The position numbers and the translations under genes are program-made. Below, piece after piece: positions 8,475 to 16,503 of a stretch of DNA of 64,000 nucleotides (its first letter is position 1; every line of letters begins with the position of its first letter). The notes under the pieces were generated by a model. The model was not told where the DNA came from. It saw nothing but the letters and a program-made list of their open reading frames with translations, and did no database searches. The stretch covers positions 33,330 to 97,329 of the forward strand of contig CANJPY010000004.1 of assembly GCA_947476255.1 (NCBI GenBank), given 5' to 3'. Source of the DNA: Chthoniobacteraceae bacterium (GTDB taxonomy: Bacteria > Verrucomicrobiota > Verrucomicrobiia > Chthoniobacterales > Chthoniobacteraceae).

Positions 8475-9794
8475 TCAATACGTGTAACAAATCAACCGTG
8501 GAGTCGCGCCGTCCTTGGCCCGCTCGTTTTGCATCACAAGAAGACGCCTGCCCGCTAAAATTGGGATCGACCATGTTTCCGGTGCTTCAAAAAGTTTCTG
8601 CCGTTGAACAATCTCCGGTTTGTCGCCCCCAGGTTTAAAACGAACCACCTCTCCGTTCTCACCCAGCGCCAAAACACCCTGCTCGCCGAGATCAACGAGA
8701 TTGCCACGCCCAAAATTCCCTCCAAGGTCATCCCTCCACTTCTCCTGTCCACTCGCTGCATCCAGACAAACCAATTCGGCCAACCGCACATTTTGTCCAT
8801 CGAAGCCAAAGATCAATCCCTGCCTCCAAATTGGTGTCACAAACTGCGCTCCCAGTTTTGCCGTAGACCAAATTTTTTGCAGCTTCCCGCCCTCCATTAT
8901 CTCACTAAGGACGCTGCCACTTCCATAAGCTTCCGTCGTGAGAACTTTGTTTCCATCCACCAGAACGGGCGAAGCCGCATTCACAGACTCAGCAATCCTG
9001 GCGCGATGAGAGACCTCCCCAAGGACGGTGCCATCCGCGGCATCCAAGCATAACAACCCGCCTGTTGGAGGACGAACTTCACCTCCCGTAAACAAAAGCA
9101 CACAATCCTTCATCGCCCCGCCCACACGGGTTTTTGCGGGAATTACCGAGGCGTACCCCGCACCCCAAGCGTGTTTGGCAACCCAAACGTCCGCGCCTGT
9201 ATTGGCATCCAGTGCGACCGCGCAGCGCTCCTGTGAACCGCCCACCGGCAATATCACCTTCCCCTTCAACACAAGTGGAGTCGAACCGTGCCCGAAAAAA
9301 TTATCCCGCATCTCGTAGTCTTTACCAAGATCACGCTTCCATAAAACGGCTCCGTTTTTTGCGTTGATACAATGAAGAAGGCCTGTGATCCCAAAAATCC
9401 AAACCTTTCCGTCAACCACCACAGGACTCGTGCGAGCCCCATCTCCGGACCCATAACGATCTCGATACGGCGCTTCATAAGCACAACGCCAAAGCGATTT
9501 TCCAGAATTCAAACTCAGGCATTCCAGCACCTCTTCACGCTCCTGCCGGTGAAATAAAAAAACACTCTCTCCCTCTACCACGGGAGGGGCCCAGCCTTTT
9601 CCCTTTGGAAACTCCCACTCTCTTTTTAAACCGCTCTCCTTCCAGAAACCTGCAGCATCTTCTGCTGCGGCCCGGCAATCATGATTGGGGCCCAAAAAAC
9701 GCGGCCAATTCCCGCAAAGCGCCTTCGTGCCAGTGCATGAAAGCACGCACAAAAACGTAGCCGCGACCGACCTCTGGAATCTGAAGCGTTTCAT
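8475..9794 (-). CDS. Secreted PQQ-type beta-propeller protein
   Basis: A 439-aa protein starting at MKRFRFQRSV. This start is chosen for its signal peptide and its ATGA overlap with the upstream gene. Propeller blades repeat the pattern of a small hydrophobic strand plus D-x-x-G-x-x-W (LNSGKSLWRCAYEA, INAKNGAVLWKRDLG, LDANTGADVWVAKHAWG, LDAASGQEKWRDDLG). These are PQQ_2/Pyrrolo_quin repeats. Such proteins may be enzymes or scaffolds, and nothing visible shows that it binds PQQ. It is the last gene of the eight-gene operon starting at 18192. Confidence 0.8.
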   Translation of the reverse strand: MKRFRFQRSVAATFLCVLSCTGTKALCGNWPRFLGPNHDCRAAAEDAAGFWKESGLKREWEFPKGKGWAPPVVEGESVFLFHRQEREEVLECLSLNSGKSLWRCAYEAPYRDRYGSGDGARTSPVVVDGKVWIFGITGLLHCINAKNGAVLWKRDLGKDYEMRDNFFGHGSTPLVLKGKVILPVGGSQERCAVALDANTGADVWVAKHAWGAGYASVIPAKTRVGGAMKDCVLLFTGGEVRPPTGGLLCLDAADGTVLGEVSHRARIAESVNAASPVLVDGNKVLTTEAYGSGSVLSEIMEGGKLQKIWSTAKLGAQFVTPIWRQGLIFGFDGQNVRLAELVCLDAASGQEKWRDDLGGNFGRGNLVDLGEQGVLALGENGEVVRFKPGGDKPEIVQRQKLFEAPETWSIPILAGRRLLVMQNERAKDGATPRLICYTY

Positions 9795-10351
9795 AGAAGT
9801 GAAGTTTTGAGTTTTGAAACCGGCGGCAGCACTTCCAAAATACGCGCCAAGACGACACCCTCTTCCGTGCACAGAATGTTGCAACGGCCGTAAAGTTCCG
9901 CAGCTAATGGAGAACAAAGCAATTCACACAAACAGGGCTCCTCATGGACGGAAAAAAAAGCCTGCGGGCGGCTGCAGTAATGCACCCCATGACTGTTCAG
10001 TAATCCCCCCAAAGGGATCTTGCCTTCAATAATCTCACGTTGCACCGGATCCGGCAGTGCTTCTAAAAAAATCTCGATCGCGCCGTACTCCACAGCCTCG
10101 CCACTATGTGCGCTGCGCAACAGAACCTCGCGGTAATAGTGCCCAGCATCTCCCCGTCCGCTCTGAAGAACCTCCAAAGTAATTTTACTGGAGTGATACT
10201 TTTCAAGCTTCGAAGTCATGTCACCCGCATGAACAAGAAGGCTCCGGAGAACCTCTGGAATTTCATCGGGCTCGCACTTTATGAAATGCGCCTCTTCCGT
10301 GGGGCGAAACCGCCTCAGCGGATCCAGCAGTGCTACAGGCAACGCACTCAT
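9791..10351 (-). CDS. Chorismate-lyase-fold (UbiC/UTRA-like) protein
   Basis: A 186-aa protein that resembles the UbiC/UTRA fold: YYREVLLRS near residue 72, then EYGAIEIFLEALPDPVQREI, a PLGGLLNSHGVHY segment, and LYGRCNILCTEEGVVLARIL before the C-terminal LEVLPP. In chorismate pyruvate-lyase the product loop and the terminal E-x-x-PP region are conserved. If active it would release pyruvate from chorismate to give 4-hydroxybenzoate. It overlaps both neighbours (9791-9794 and 10348-10351), so it is an integral operon member. Assignment is by pattern only, and a ligand-binding role is the alternative. Confidence 0.55.
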   Translation of the reverse strand: MSALPVALLDPLRRFRPTEEAHFIKCEPDEIPEVLRSLLVHAGDMTSKLEKYHSSKITLEVLQSGRGDAGHYYREVLLRSAHSGEAVEYGAIEIFLEALPDPVQREIIEGKIPLGGLLNSHGVHYCSRPQAFFSVHEEPCLCELLCSPLAAELYGRCNILCTEEGVVLARILEVLPPVSKLKTSLL

Positions 10352-11685
10352 GCGTAGCGGGAGTTTTGGTGTTGCGGCAGGAAGAAGGGGTGAAGCAGTG
10401 AATCAACCTTGAGAAGAGCTTCGCGGGTAAGTTCAAACACTCCGCCACTCCAACGGCCAAGACCTTTGCATTCAAGCTCTTTCCACTGTTCACCAAAGCG
10501 ATGCAAGAGATGCGTTGAAAATTTGTCCGCAAAATACGCAGCCTCAACTCTGCCGAGTTTGAGTTGTAAGATCAGCTCCCGAATCAAACGCTCCTCAGGG
10601 GTGGTTGCCATCGCACGCAGGACAGGGAGATTACCGGCGAAGACCGTTTCAATGTATTGCTCAATTTCAGTGATGTTCTGAAAATGAACGCCGCCAATGT
10701 GCGAAAATGCCGACACTCCTGCCCCGATGAGATCCGCGCCCTTCCAAAGCGAATCCCGATAGACAAACTTCGTTTTCTCGGGATTCTTCACCGCAGTATA
10801 CCCGCTGGTCACCGTGTACCCAGCCTTCTCCAATTCATCAAAAGCATACCCCGTCCAGGCACGCTTCGTCGCCCAGTTCGCAACCGGTGCCACAAGTTTG
10901 CCCTCGGCTTTCATCTGCTTGAAAATACCCGTATTATAAGGCACTTCCATTTGATAAATGGTGACGCAGTCGGGATCCATTTCGATCAGTTTCCGAACAT
11001 TTTCCCGCCAGTTTTCCTCGGTCTCCTCAACCATCCCTGAAATGAGGTCGACATTGATTTGCGGGAACCCCGCCGAGCGCGCCGCCTTGTAGGCACGTTG
11101 AATCTCGTCCGCGCGATGCGCCCTCCCGTTGATTTCCAAAATGTGGGAATCAAAGTTTTCCACTCCCAGGCTCAAGCGCGTCACCCCAAGCTCCCGTATC
11201 GCATGCAACTTTGCCTCATTCAAAGTGCCCGGTTCAGCTTCAAACGTGACCTCTTCAACCTGATCCCACGGCAGCAACTCCTTCATGCGATCCGTCAGCG
11301 AGCGCAGTTGATTCACGCTCAGGTAACTTGGAGTCCCGCCCCCAAAATACACAAACCGCGGCTTACGCCCGTTGATAAACGGCGCTGAGGCATACCGCCC
11401 GAGCTCCTGCATTCCGGCATCCAGATACCTCTGGATCTCCCCGGCACTGCGCTCGGTATAGACCCGGAAATAACAGAAATGACAGCGCTTACGACAAAAT
11501 GGAATGTGAAAATAAACACCCAGCGGCGTTTCAACCTGAGCCGGTTGGGAGAGGAGCTCCTCCAAATGCCGCGCCGTTCCCTTGTCCCAAAAATGAAACG
11601 GAGGATAATTTGCAACGAAGTAGTTTCCCACCGTTGTCTCCTCGGGTTCTACTTGTGTTTTGTTTTGTTCGGGTTCTTCGCTCAT
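10348..11685 (-). CDS. HemW/HutW-like radical SAM protein
   Basis: A 445-aa radical SAM enzyme of the coproporphyrinogen dehydrogenase-like family. The cluster motif is C64-x3-C68-x2-C71 in HIPFCRKRCHFCYF. It is followed by FVYFGGGTPSYLS, FEAEPGTLNEAKL, LSLGVENFDSHIL and INVDLISGM, all family landmarks. The residue after the third Cys is Tyr, where HemN/HemW usually have Asp-Phe, and a divergent C-terminal HemN-like domain follows (GRVEAAYFADKF). HemW inserts haem and HutW-type proteins open the haem ring. Which applies here is unknown. Coupled to both neighbours by four-base overlaps. Confidence 0.75.
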   Translation of the reverse strand: MSEEPEQNKTQVEPEETTVGNYFVANYPPFHFWDKGTARHLEELLSQPAQVETPLGVYFHIPFCRKRCHFCYFRVYTERSAGEIQRYLDAGMQELGRYASAPFINGRKPRFVYFGGGTPSYLSVNQLRSLTDRMKELLPWDQVEEVTFEAEPGTLNEAKLHAIRELGVTRLSLGVENFDSHILEINGRAHRADEIQRAYKAARSAGFPQINVDLISGMVEETEENWRENVRKLIEMDPDCVTIYQMEVPYNTGIFKQMKAEGKLVAPVANWATKRAWTGYAFDELEKAGYTVTSGYTAVKNPEKTKFVYRDSLWKGADLIGAGVSAFSHIGGVHFQNITEIEQYIETVFAGNLPVLRAMATTPEERLIRELILQLKLGRVEAAYFADKFSTHLLHRFGEQWKELECKGLGRWSGGVFELTREALLKVDSLLHPFFLPQHQNSRYA

Positions 11686-12830
11686 GGCGTTTTAGCAGGA
11701 ACTTTCAGACCGTGCACCACTCCATCCTCCGTCCCAACAACGATCCAACCGTCTGATACCGCAGGCGATGCCGCCACGGGTGAACCAAGGTCGTACACCC
11801 ATCGCTCTGCGCCATCCCCAAGAGCCGCACCGTAAAGCCGACCGTCCATAGAGCCAAAAACAACCGTATCTCCGCAGACCACCGGTGAGCCGTCGACTTT
11901 GCCACGCGTCGGAAACTGCCAAAGGCCCTTCCCCGTTTCGCGTTCTATGCAATGCAACCGCTTGTCTCCCCCGCCGATCAGGACCCGGTCCTTTGTAACA
12001 GCCGCGCTCGAAACATAAGGAAACTGTCTTTCACGATATTTCCATGAAATCGTCGCCTCTTTTGGTTTCATCCCAATCACCACGTTCCCATAGTGCCCCA
12101 CGTACGCGGTACCATCTTCAGCCACAGCCACAGATGAGGCTACATAGGCCTCCGCCTCTATCTGTCGCAGTTGTTTTCCGTCAACCGCGCTCACGATCCT
12201 GAGCATCGAATCGCAGCCCCCAAAAATCAGCTCTCCCCCAGGAAGCAACGCAGGGGTTCCGTTGATGTAATTCTCCGTTGCAAAAGTCCAAACGGCCTTG
12301 CCAGTCGCAGAATCCACACAATGCAGCTTTGAGTCGTAGCTCCCAAAAATCACCCACTCCGCGGCTTCCCCAAAGTTTTTGTAAAAATTCGCGCCCCCTA
12401 TGATTTTATCGTCCGTACTATAATTCCAGACGGCTTCGCCTGAATCAGCTTCGATCGCGTAAAGCTTTCCGTCATTCGAACCGACGAAAACACGCTTCCC
12501 CAAAACAAGCGGCGTCGCCTCCACCGCAGCTTCCGTTTTAAAGGACCACTTTTTCAATCCTTTCTCCAAGTCTAAAGCGTGTAAAATGCCCGCTTCATCG
12601 CCGACAAAAACAAACCCAGAGGCAATGGCGGCGCCCCCCTTGACAGGCTTGCCAGCAGAAAAAGACCAGACCTCTTTAGGCATGCGCGATGCATCCATCG
12701 CGGAAACTCCGCTAAGCTGTGGATTGCCGCGATTCATCGGCCAGTCTGCCTTTGCCGAACTCCACAAGCCGCCAAAGAGAGTGACTATTCCAACCTGGAC
12801 CAACACCCAGTTTACACGCGGGACGCTCAT
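11682..12830 (-). CDS. PQQ-type beta-propeller protein, exported
   Basis: A 382-aa protein with a signal peptide (MSVPRVNWVLVQVGIVTLFGG) and seven or more PQQ-like blades. Examples are LDLEKGLKKWSFKTEAAVEA, IEADSGEAVWNYSTDD, VDSATGKAVWTFATENYING and IERETGKGLWQFPTRGKVDG. The compact blade sequence resembles BamB-like outer-membrane scaffolds and PVC secreted propellers. It lies between the alcohol dehydrogenase and radical SAM genes with ATGA overlaps on both sides. A role tied to this pathway in the periplasm is an inference. Confidence 0.8.
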   Translation of the reverse strand: MSVPRVNWVLVQVGIVTLFGGLWSSAKADWPMNRGNPQLSGVSAMDASRMPKEVWSFSAGKPVKGGAAIASGFVFVGDEAGILHALDLEKGLKKWSFKTEAAVEATPLVLGKRVFVGSNDGKLYAIEADSGEAVWNYSTDDKIIGGANFYKNFGEAAEWVIFGSYDSKLHCVDSATGKAVWTFATENYINGTPALLPGGELIFGGCDSMLRIVSAVDGKQLRQIEAEAYVASSVAVAEDGTAYVGHYGNVVIGMKPKEATISWKYRERQFPYVSSAAVTKDRVLIGGGDKRLHCIERETGKGLWQFPTRGKVDGSPVVCGDTVVFGSMDGRLYGAALGDGAERWVYDLGSPVAASPAVSDGWIVVGTEDGVVHGLKVPAKTP

Positions 12831-13963
12831 CTCAGAACCTCCTGATATAGGGCTTCAAAATCTCCAACCGAAAACGAAACCGGGTTGAACGCTCCAGTCC
12901 ATTGGGCAGAGGCTTCCGTTGCTAAAATCGACACCAACTCGGAGGTGACCGGCAGGTGCGCAAGCGAAGCAGCCATCCCAGAGACGCTTAATATTTCAGC
13001 GATCTTCCCAAGAAGACTTTCGATCGAATCCAAGCCCACGCTCTTTGCCAATAAAAGGTATTCCGCCGCTGCTTCGGGACTTGCTGTATTTCGTCTGATA
13101 ACCCCCGGAATCAGCCGGCCTACAGCTTCTCCGTGAATCATTCCAAACCTTGCAGTGAGCGGGTTCGCCGAGGCGTGCGCACAGCCAAGCATGGAATTCT
13201 CAATCGCCGTCCCTGCGTAAGCCGCCCCGAGAAGCATCTCTCCACGGGCTGCGAGATCTTTGGGATCTGTCAGGACCCGGGGCAAGGCCGTCAGACATAA
13301 ACGGAACGCCTCGCGCGAAAAAACAAGGGACAACGCGGTGCGTTTTTTGGTGACCGCCGTCTCCAACGCGTGCACAAGGGCGTCAACGCCGGTGCAAGCA
13401 GTCACTCGCGCAGGCAAGGAAAGCGTAAGCTGTGGATCCAAGATTGCCACCCTTGCCGCAGCTTTTGGATCGCCACAGGCCATTTTCATGTGGGTCTGGG
13501 GATCACTTATAAGGGCAAACGACTGACATTCGCTGCCCGTGCCCGCGGTGGTGGGAACCGCTATGAGCGGAAGCATCGCCTTGGAGGCTTTTCCGATCCC
13601 TTTGAAATCAGAAATTATCCCTCCGTTTGTCAGAAGGAAATTGGCCCCCTTGGCGGTGTCCATGGCACTGCCACCGCCCAATCCCACAAACAAGTCAATG
13701 CGCGCTTCCCGCGCCACCGCAAGACAAGCATCAACATCGGCTGCATCAGGATTCTCCCGCACGCCATCAAAGACGCGTACGTACACTCCCTCCTTTTCCA
13801 ATGCACTCACCGCCAGTGCCGCATGGCCGGCCTTTACAAGCCCGCCATCGGTCACCAACAAGACACGCGTCGCATGAAGCTCACGGGCAAACTCCCCCAG
13901 GCGAGTGATGGAGCCAGAACCGAATACCAGCCGAGTCCGCGGTTGATAATCGAATGCAATCAT
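12827..13963 (-). CDS. Iron-containing alcohol dehydrogenase
   Basis: A 378-aa group III (iron-dependent) alcohol dehydrogenase starting at MIAFDYQPRTRLVFGSGSI. The NAD(P)-binding stretch is GLGGGSAMDTAKGANF. The metal-binding region shows GVDALVHALETAV (Asp and His), GCAHASANPL and MIHGEAVGRLIPG (His ligands). Such enzymes interconvert aldehydes and primary alcohols. The gene begins 10 bases after the aldehyde dehydrogenase stop and overlaps the following propeller gene. This suggests that it reduces the aldehyde made by the upstream enzyme, or works in reverse. Confidence 0.88.
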   Translation of the reverse strand: MIAFDYQPRTRLVFGSGSITRLGEFARELHATRVLLVTDGGLVKAGHAALAVSALEKEGVYVRVFDGVRENPDAADVDACLAVAREARIDLFVGLGGGSAMDTAKGANFLLTNGGIISDFKGIGKASKAMLPLIAVPTTAGTGSECQSFALISDPQTHMKMACGDPKAAARVAILDPQLTLSLPARVTACTGVDALVHALETAVTKKRTALSLVFSREAFRLCLTALPRVLTDPKDLAARGEMLLGAAYAGTAIENSMLGCAHASANPLTARFGMIHGEAVGRLIPGVIRRNTASPEAAAEYLLLAKSVGLDSIESLLGKIAEILSVSGMAASLAHLPVTSELVSILATEASAQWTGAFNPVSFSVGDFEALYQEVLR

Positions 13964-13973
13964 TGCGCGCAAC

Positions 13974-15407
13974 CTAAGCCCGTTCGATTGAGCGACGCTT
14001 ATAGAGAAACTCAAACATGTTGCCTTCGTGGGGCTGATCCCAAGAAATCTTCATCGTTGAAATCGGACCCAAATTCAGACGTTCGATCAGCGGAGAGTCC
14101 AACAGCTCCGACGTGAAGGCCGGATCTTTCGTGATAGCCGTCACCACCAGAGATGCGCCGATTTGTTGGAGCATCTCAGCCTGCGGAACTTCAACCACGC
14201 TGGCGTACGGACACAAAAACTCGCGGTTTGCAAGTGGGTGCTTGAAGGAGTCACAGAAAACAATCGTGGGGCGCAGGAAAGTCCCGCCCTCGAAGAGCAC
14301 CTTGCGGGCTCCTCCACGATGGAGCGCCGTCACATCTTCAGCACCAGGAGTTTTCAGGCCCTCTTCGAGCGCACTGTCGATGTACTCCGCCATTTTTGGA
14401 TTGGCGAAACCCGAAAGTTTCGCGCCTTCATCGTCTGCGCGCAGGGGTTGAACAGGACCGAGTTTCTGGGCTAGAGCCTCCGCGATGGCGCGCCCATGGC
14501 GAGACACCACGACCGCGGATGCATTCACGCAAGAACGCCCCCCGTTCTCCGCAATCGAAGAAGCGATCAGATCAATATATTCAGGCCACTGGTCAACACA
14601 GTCATCGCCAATGAGCACCTTTGAGAAACCGGGACCGTGGACTGAAAATTTCGGATTATCCCGGTACTGCGCAACGGTACTTGCATCGCCGAAAATCAGC
14701 GCCCGTCCGCACAACCGCATGACTTCACCTGCTCCTTCATGGTCTGTTGGATAAAATCCGAAAGCTTCGGGAGGGGCTCCTGCAGCAATAAACGCTTGGA
14801 TCAGGCGGTATGGCGTCCAGGGTTCCTCACGCCCCGGCTTGATGATCACGGGAGTTTTGAGGGCGATCGCGGGCAGCCACAAGGAATTGACTGCCGGCGA
14901 ATTGCTGGGCATCACCAACCCCAAAGCTTGCGTTGTTGGATAATAGCTCACCGCCGCGCCGCTTTGTTCGCCGTATCCCTTGTCAATCACCTCCAAGGGC
15001 AGGCCTCTTGTCAGTCCATTAAGAACCGTCGCGACATGCGTGAGCGCGTAATGGATCTTAGCCATGTTCCTGCGCACCATGACATGCGGCAGACCGCTTG
15101 TTCCGGAGAGTGTCCGAACATATTCGTCAGCACTCTGAGTGTGGCCTTTGTCTCCGAGCGGAAGCGTGCCATTCAAGAAAAACTCACCAGCCTTCGCAGA
15201 TATCTCAATCAACTGGGCCGTTGTAAATTTGCGAAGTGCTGCGCGCGCAACGCCGATTTTCTGAAGATCCTTCTTCAAAATTCCCGCGTTAACCTGGCTT
15301 ACAAGAGCCACCACTTGGCCGGTCGAATGATCCAGAACCTCCGTTTTTTCAAGGCTATCGTATGGACGCCCCGCGCGGAGTGCGGGTAAGTGAGGGAGAG
15401 CGCTCAT
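13974..15407 (-). CDS. Aldehyde dehydrogenase-superfamily acyl reductase
   Basis: A 477-aa ALDH-fold protein starting at MSALPHLPALRAG, one base after the upstream stop. Conserved elements are LGLVMPSNSPAVNSLWLPA (nucleotide site), TPVIIKPGREEPWTPYR and the catalytic Cys293 in ENGGRSCVNASAV. It is closer in style to acyl-CoA/acyl-protein reductases such as LuxC than to classical aldehyde oxidisers. The adjacent acyl-adenylating LuxE/PaaK-like gene and iron alcohol dehydrogenase favour the reductive direction, acid to aldehyde to alcohol. The true substrate is unknown. Confidence 0.78.
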   Translation of the reverse strand: MSALPHLPALRAGRPYDSLEKTEVLDHSTGQVVALVSQVNAGILKKDLQKIGVARAALRKFTTAQLIEISAKAGEFFLNGTLPLGDKGHTQSADEYVRTLSGTSGLPHVMVRRNMAKIHYALTHVATVLNGLTRGLPLEVIDKGYGEQSGAAVSYYPTTQALGLVMPSNSPAVNSLWLPAIALKTPVIIKPGREEPWTPYRLIQAFIAAGAPPEAFGFYPTDHEGAGEVMRLCGRALIFGDASTVAQYRDNPKFSVHGPGFSKVLIGDDCVDQWPEYIDLIASSIAENGGRSCVNASAVVVSRHGRAIAEALAQKLGPVQPLRADDEGAKLSGFANPKMAEYIDSALEEGLKTPGAEDVTALHRGGARKVLFEGGTFLRPTIVFCDSFKHPLANREFLCPYASVVEVPQAEMLQQIGASLVVTAITKDPAFTSELLDSPLIERLNLGPISTMKISWDQPHEGNMFEFLYKRRSIERA

Positions 15408-15408
15408 A

Positions 15409-16479
15409 TTAGTATACACCCTCCACGATGGTCTTCTGCATGGCTCCGAAAGGACGCACTTCAGCCACGCCATCCCACGCATACTGGTTGCGAGGCTTGC
15501 GGCGTATCGCCTCATCACGTTCGAGGAAACGCGGCATGAAAAACTCTTTGGTCAAGGTCGTAAGTTCCACCCTGCCCCACGCATCATACTCCACCGTTTT
15601 CTCCGTATGCTCCGGATCCACAACCCTTAAAATCGCCCTGGGCTGCGGCGCATAATAACTAATGGAGTACTGATCCTCCGGTTTCAGCGGTACCGATGCA
15701 GCCAGTCCCATCAGCGTGTTGCCATAGGTGGGATAAAAACCGATTCGATTCTCGAGTACTTCCTCCACGATGAACCGTGTGTACTGCGGAAGCATTGTTG
15801 TACCCCCGCAAAACACACCGCGGATCCCCGCTTCCCAAATATCCACGCGTTCCGCAAGTGCCTCCAGAAGCTTCGGTGTGGTGAACAAACCACTGACCTT
15901 GCGATGTTTCAGGATTGTCGCAGCCTGGTCGACCACATGGTCCATGTAGGCTTTTGCCTGGTCGAAGTGTTTGTTGGTAATGAGGCGCTTCACCCAGCGC
16001 GGGTCCAGGTCGATAAAGTAACAGGAGGAACCGCGGACATTGGCGAGATGTTCAATCGCCAGGCGCAGACGGCGGGGACCTGTCGGCCCCATCATCAACC
16101 AGTAGTGATTCCGAGGGAAATGCTCGTCACTGATTTTATCGCTGAATTCGCTGTAGTCGGTTTTGTAATCCTCCCAACCGATCCGCTGCTTGGGCATTCC
16201 CGTGGTTCCGCCTGTTTCGAAGATATTAAAAGGGCGCCCGGCGAATGCTTTTGGCACCCAAACTTCAGGCTGAAGGTCACGAAGCCACTCGTCTTGAAAA
16301 TGGGGGAATTTAAGCAGGTCCTCGACAGTGTGGATTTCGGTGCGCGGGTCCCAACCGGCTTTTGCAGCCCAGTTCAGCCAGAATTGGGAACCGGTCTCTG
16401 GATTGAAATGCCACTGGATGATGTCTCTTAGATGCGCTTCGAGTTGGGCTTTTGCAGCTTCTGGGTTTGGTGTGCTCAT
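15409..16479 (-). CDS. Acyl-adenylate ligase (LuxE/PaaK-like)
   Basis: A 356-aa AMP-forming ligase core. The phosphate loop is FETGGTTGMPKQR at residues 87-99. Later elements include GLFTTPKLLEALAERVD, FCGGTTMLPQYTRFIVEEV, FYPTYGNTLMGLA (the YG-T motif) and WGRVELTTLTKEFFMPR. At this length it has the adenylation fold but little of the C-terminal swinging domain, as in LuxE acyl-protein synthetases. It would activate a carboxylic acid for the reductase encoded immediately downstream. The start at 16479 is 24 bases from the transporter stop. Confidence 0.72.
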   Translation of the reverse strand: MSTPNPEAAKAQLEAHLRDIIQWHFNPETGSQFWLNWAAKAGWDPRTEIHTVEDLLKFPHFQDEWLRDLQPEVWVPKAFAGRPFNIFETGGTTGMPKQRIGWEDYKTDYSEFSDKISDEHFPRNHYWLMMGPTGPRRLRLAIEHLANVRGSSCYFIDLDPRWVKRLITNKHFDQAKAYMDHVVDQAATILKHRKVSGLFTTPKLLEALAERVDIWEAGIRGVFCGGTTMLPQYTRFIVEEVLENRIGFYPTYGNTLMGLAASVPLKPEDQYSISYYAPQPRAILRVVDPEHTEKTVEYDAWGRVELTTLTKEFFMPRFLERDEAIRRKPRNQYAWDGVAEVRPFGAMQKTIVEGVY

Positions 16480-16503
16480 AAGTTTAAAACAATGAAGGCC
16501 GTC

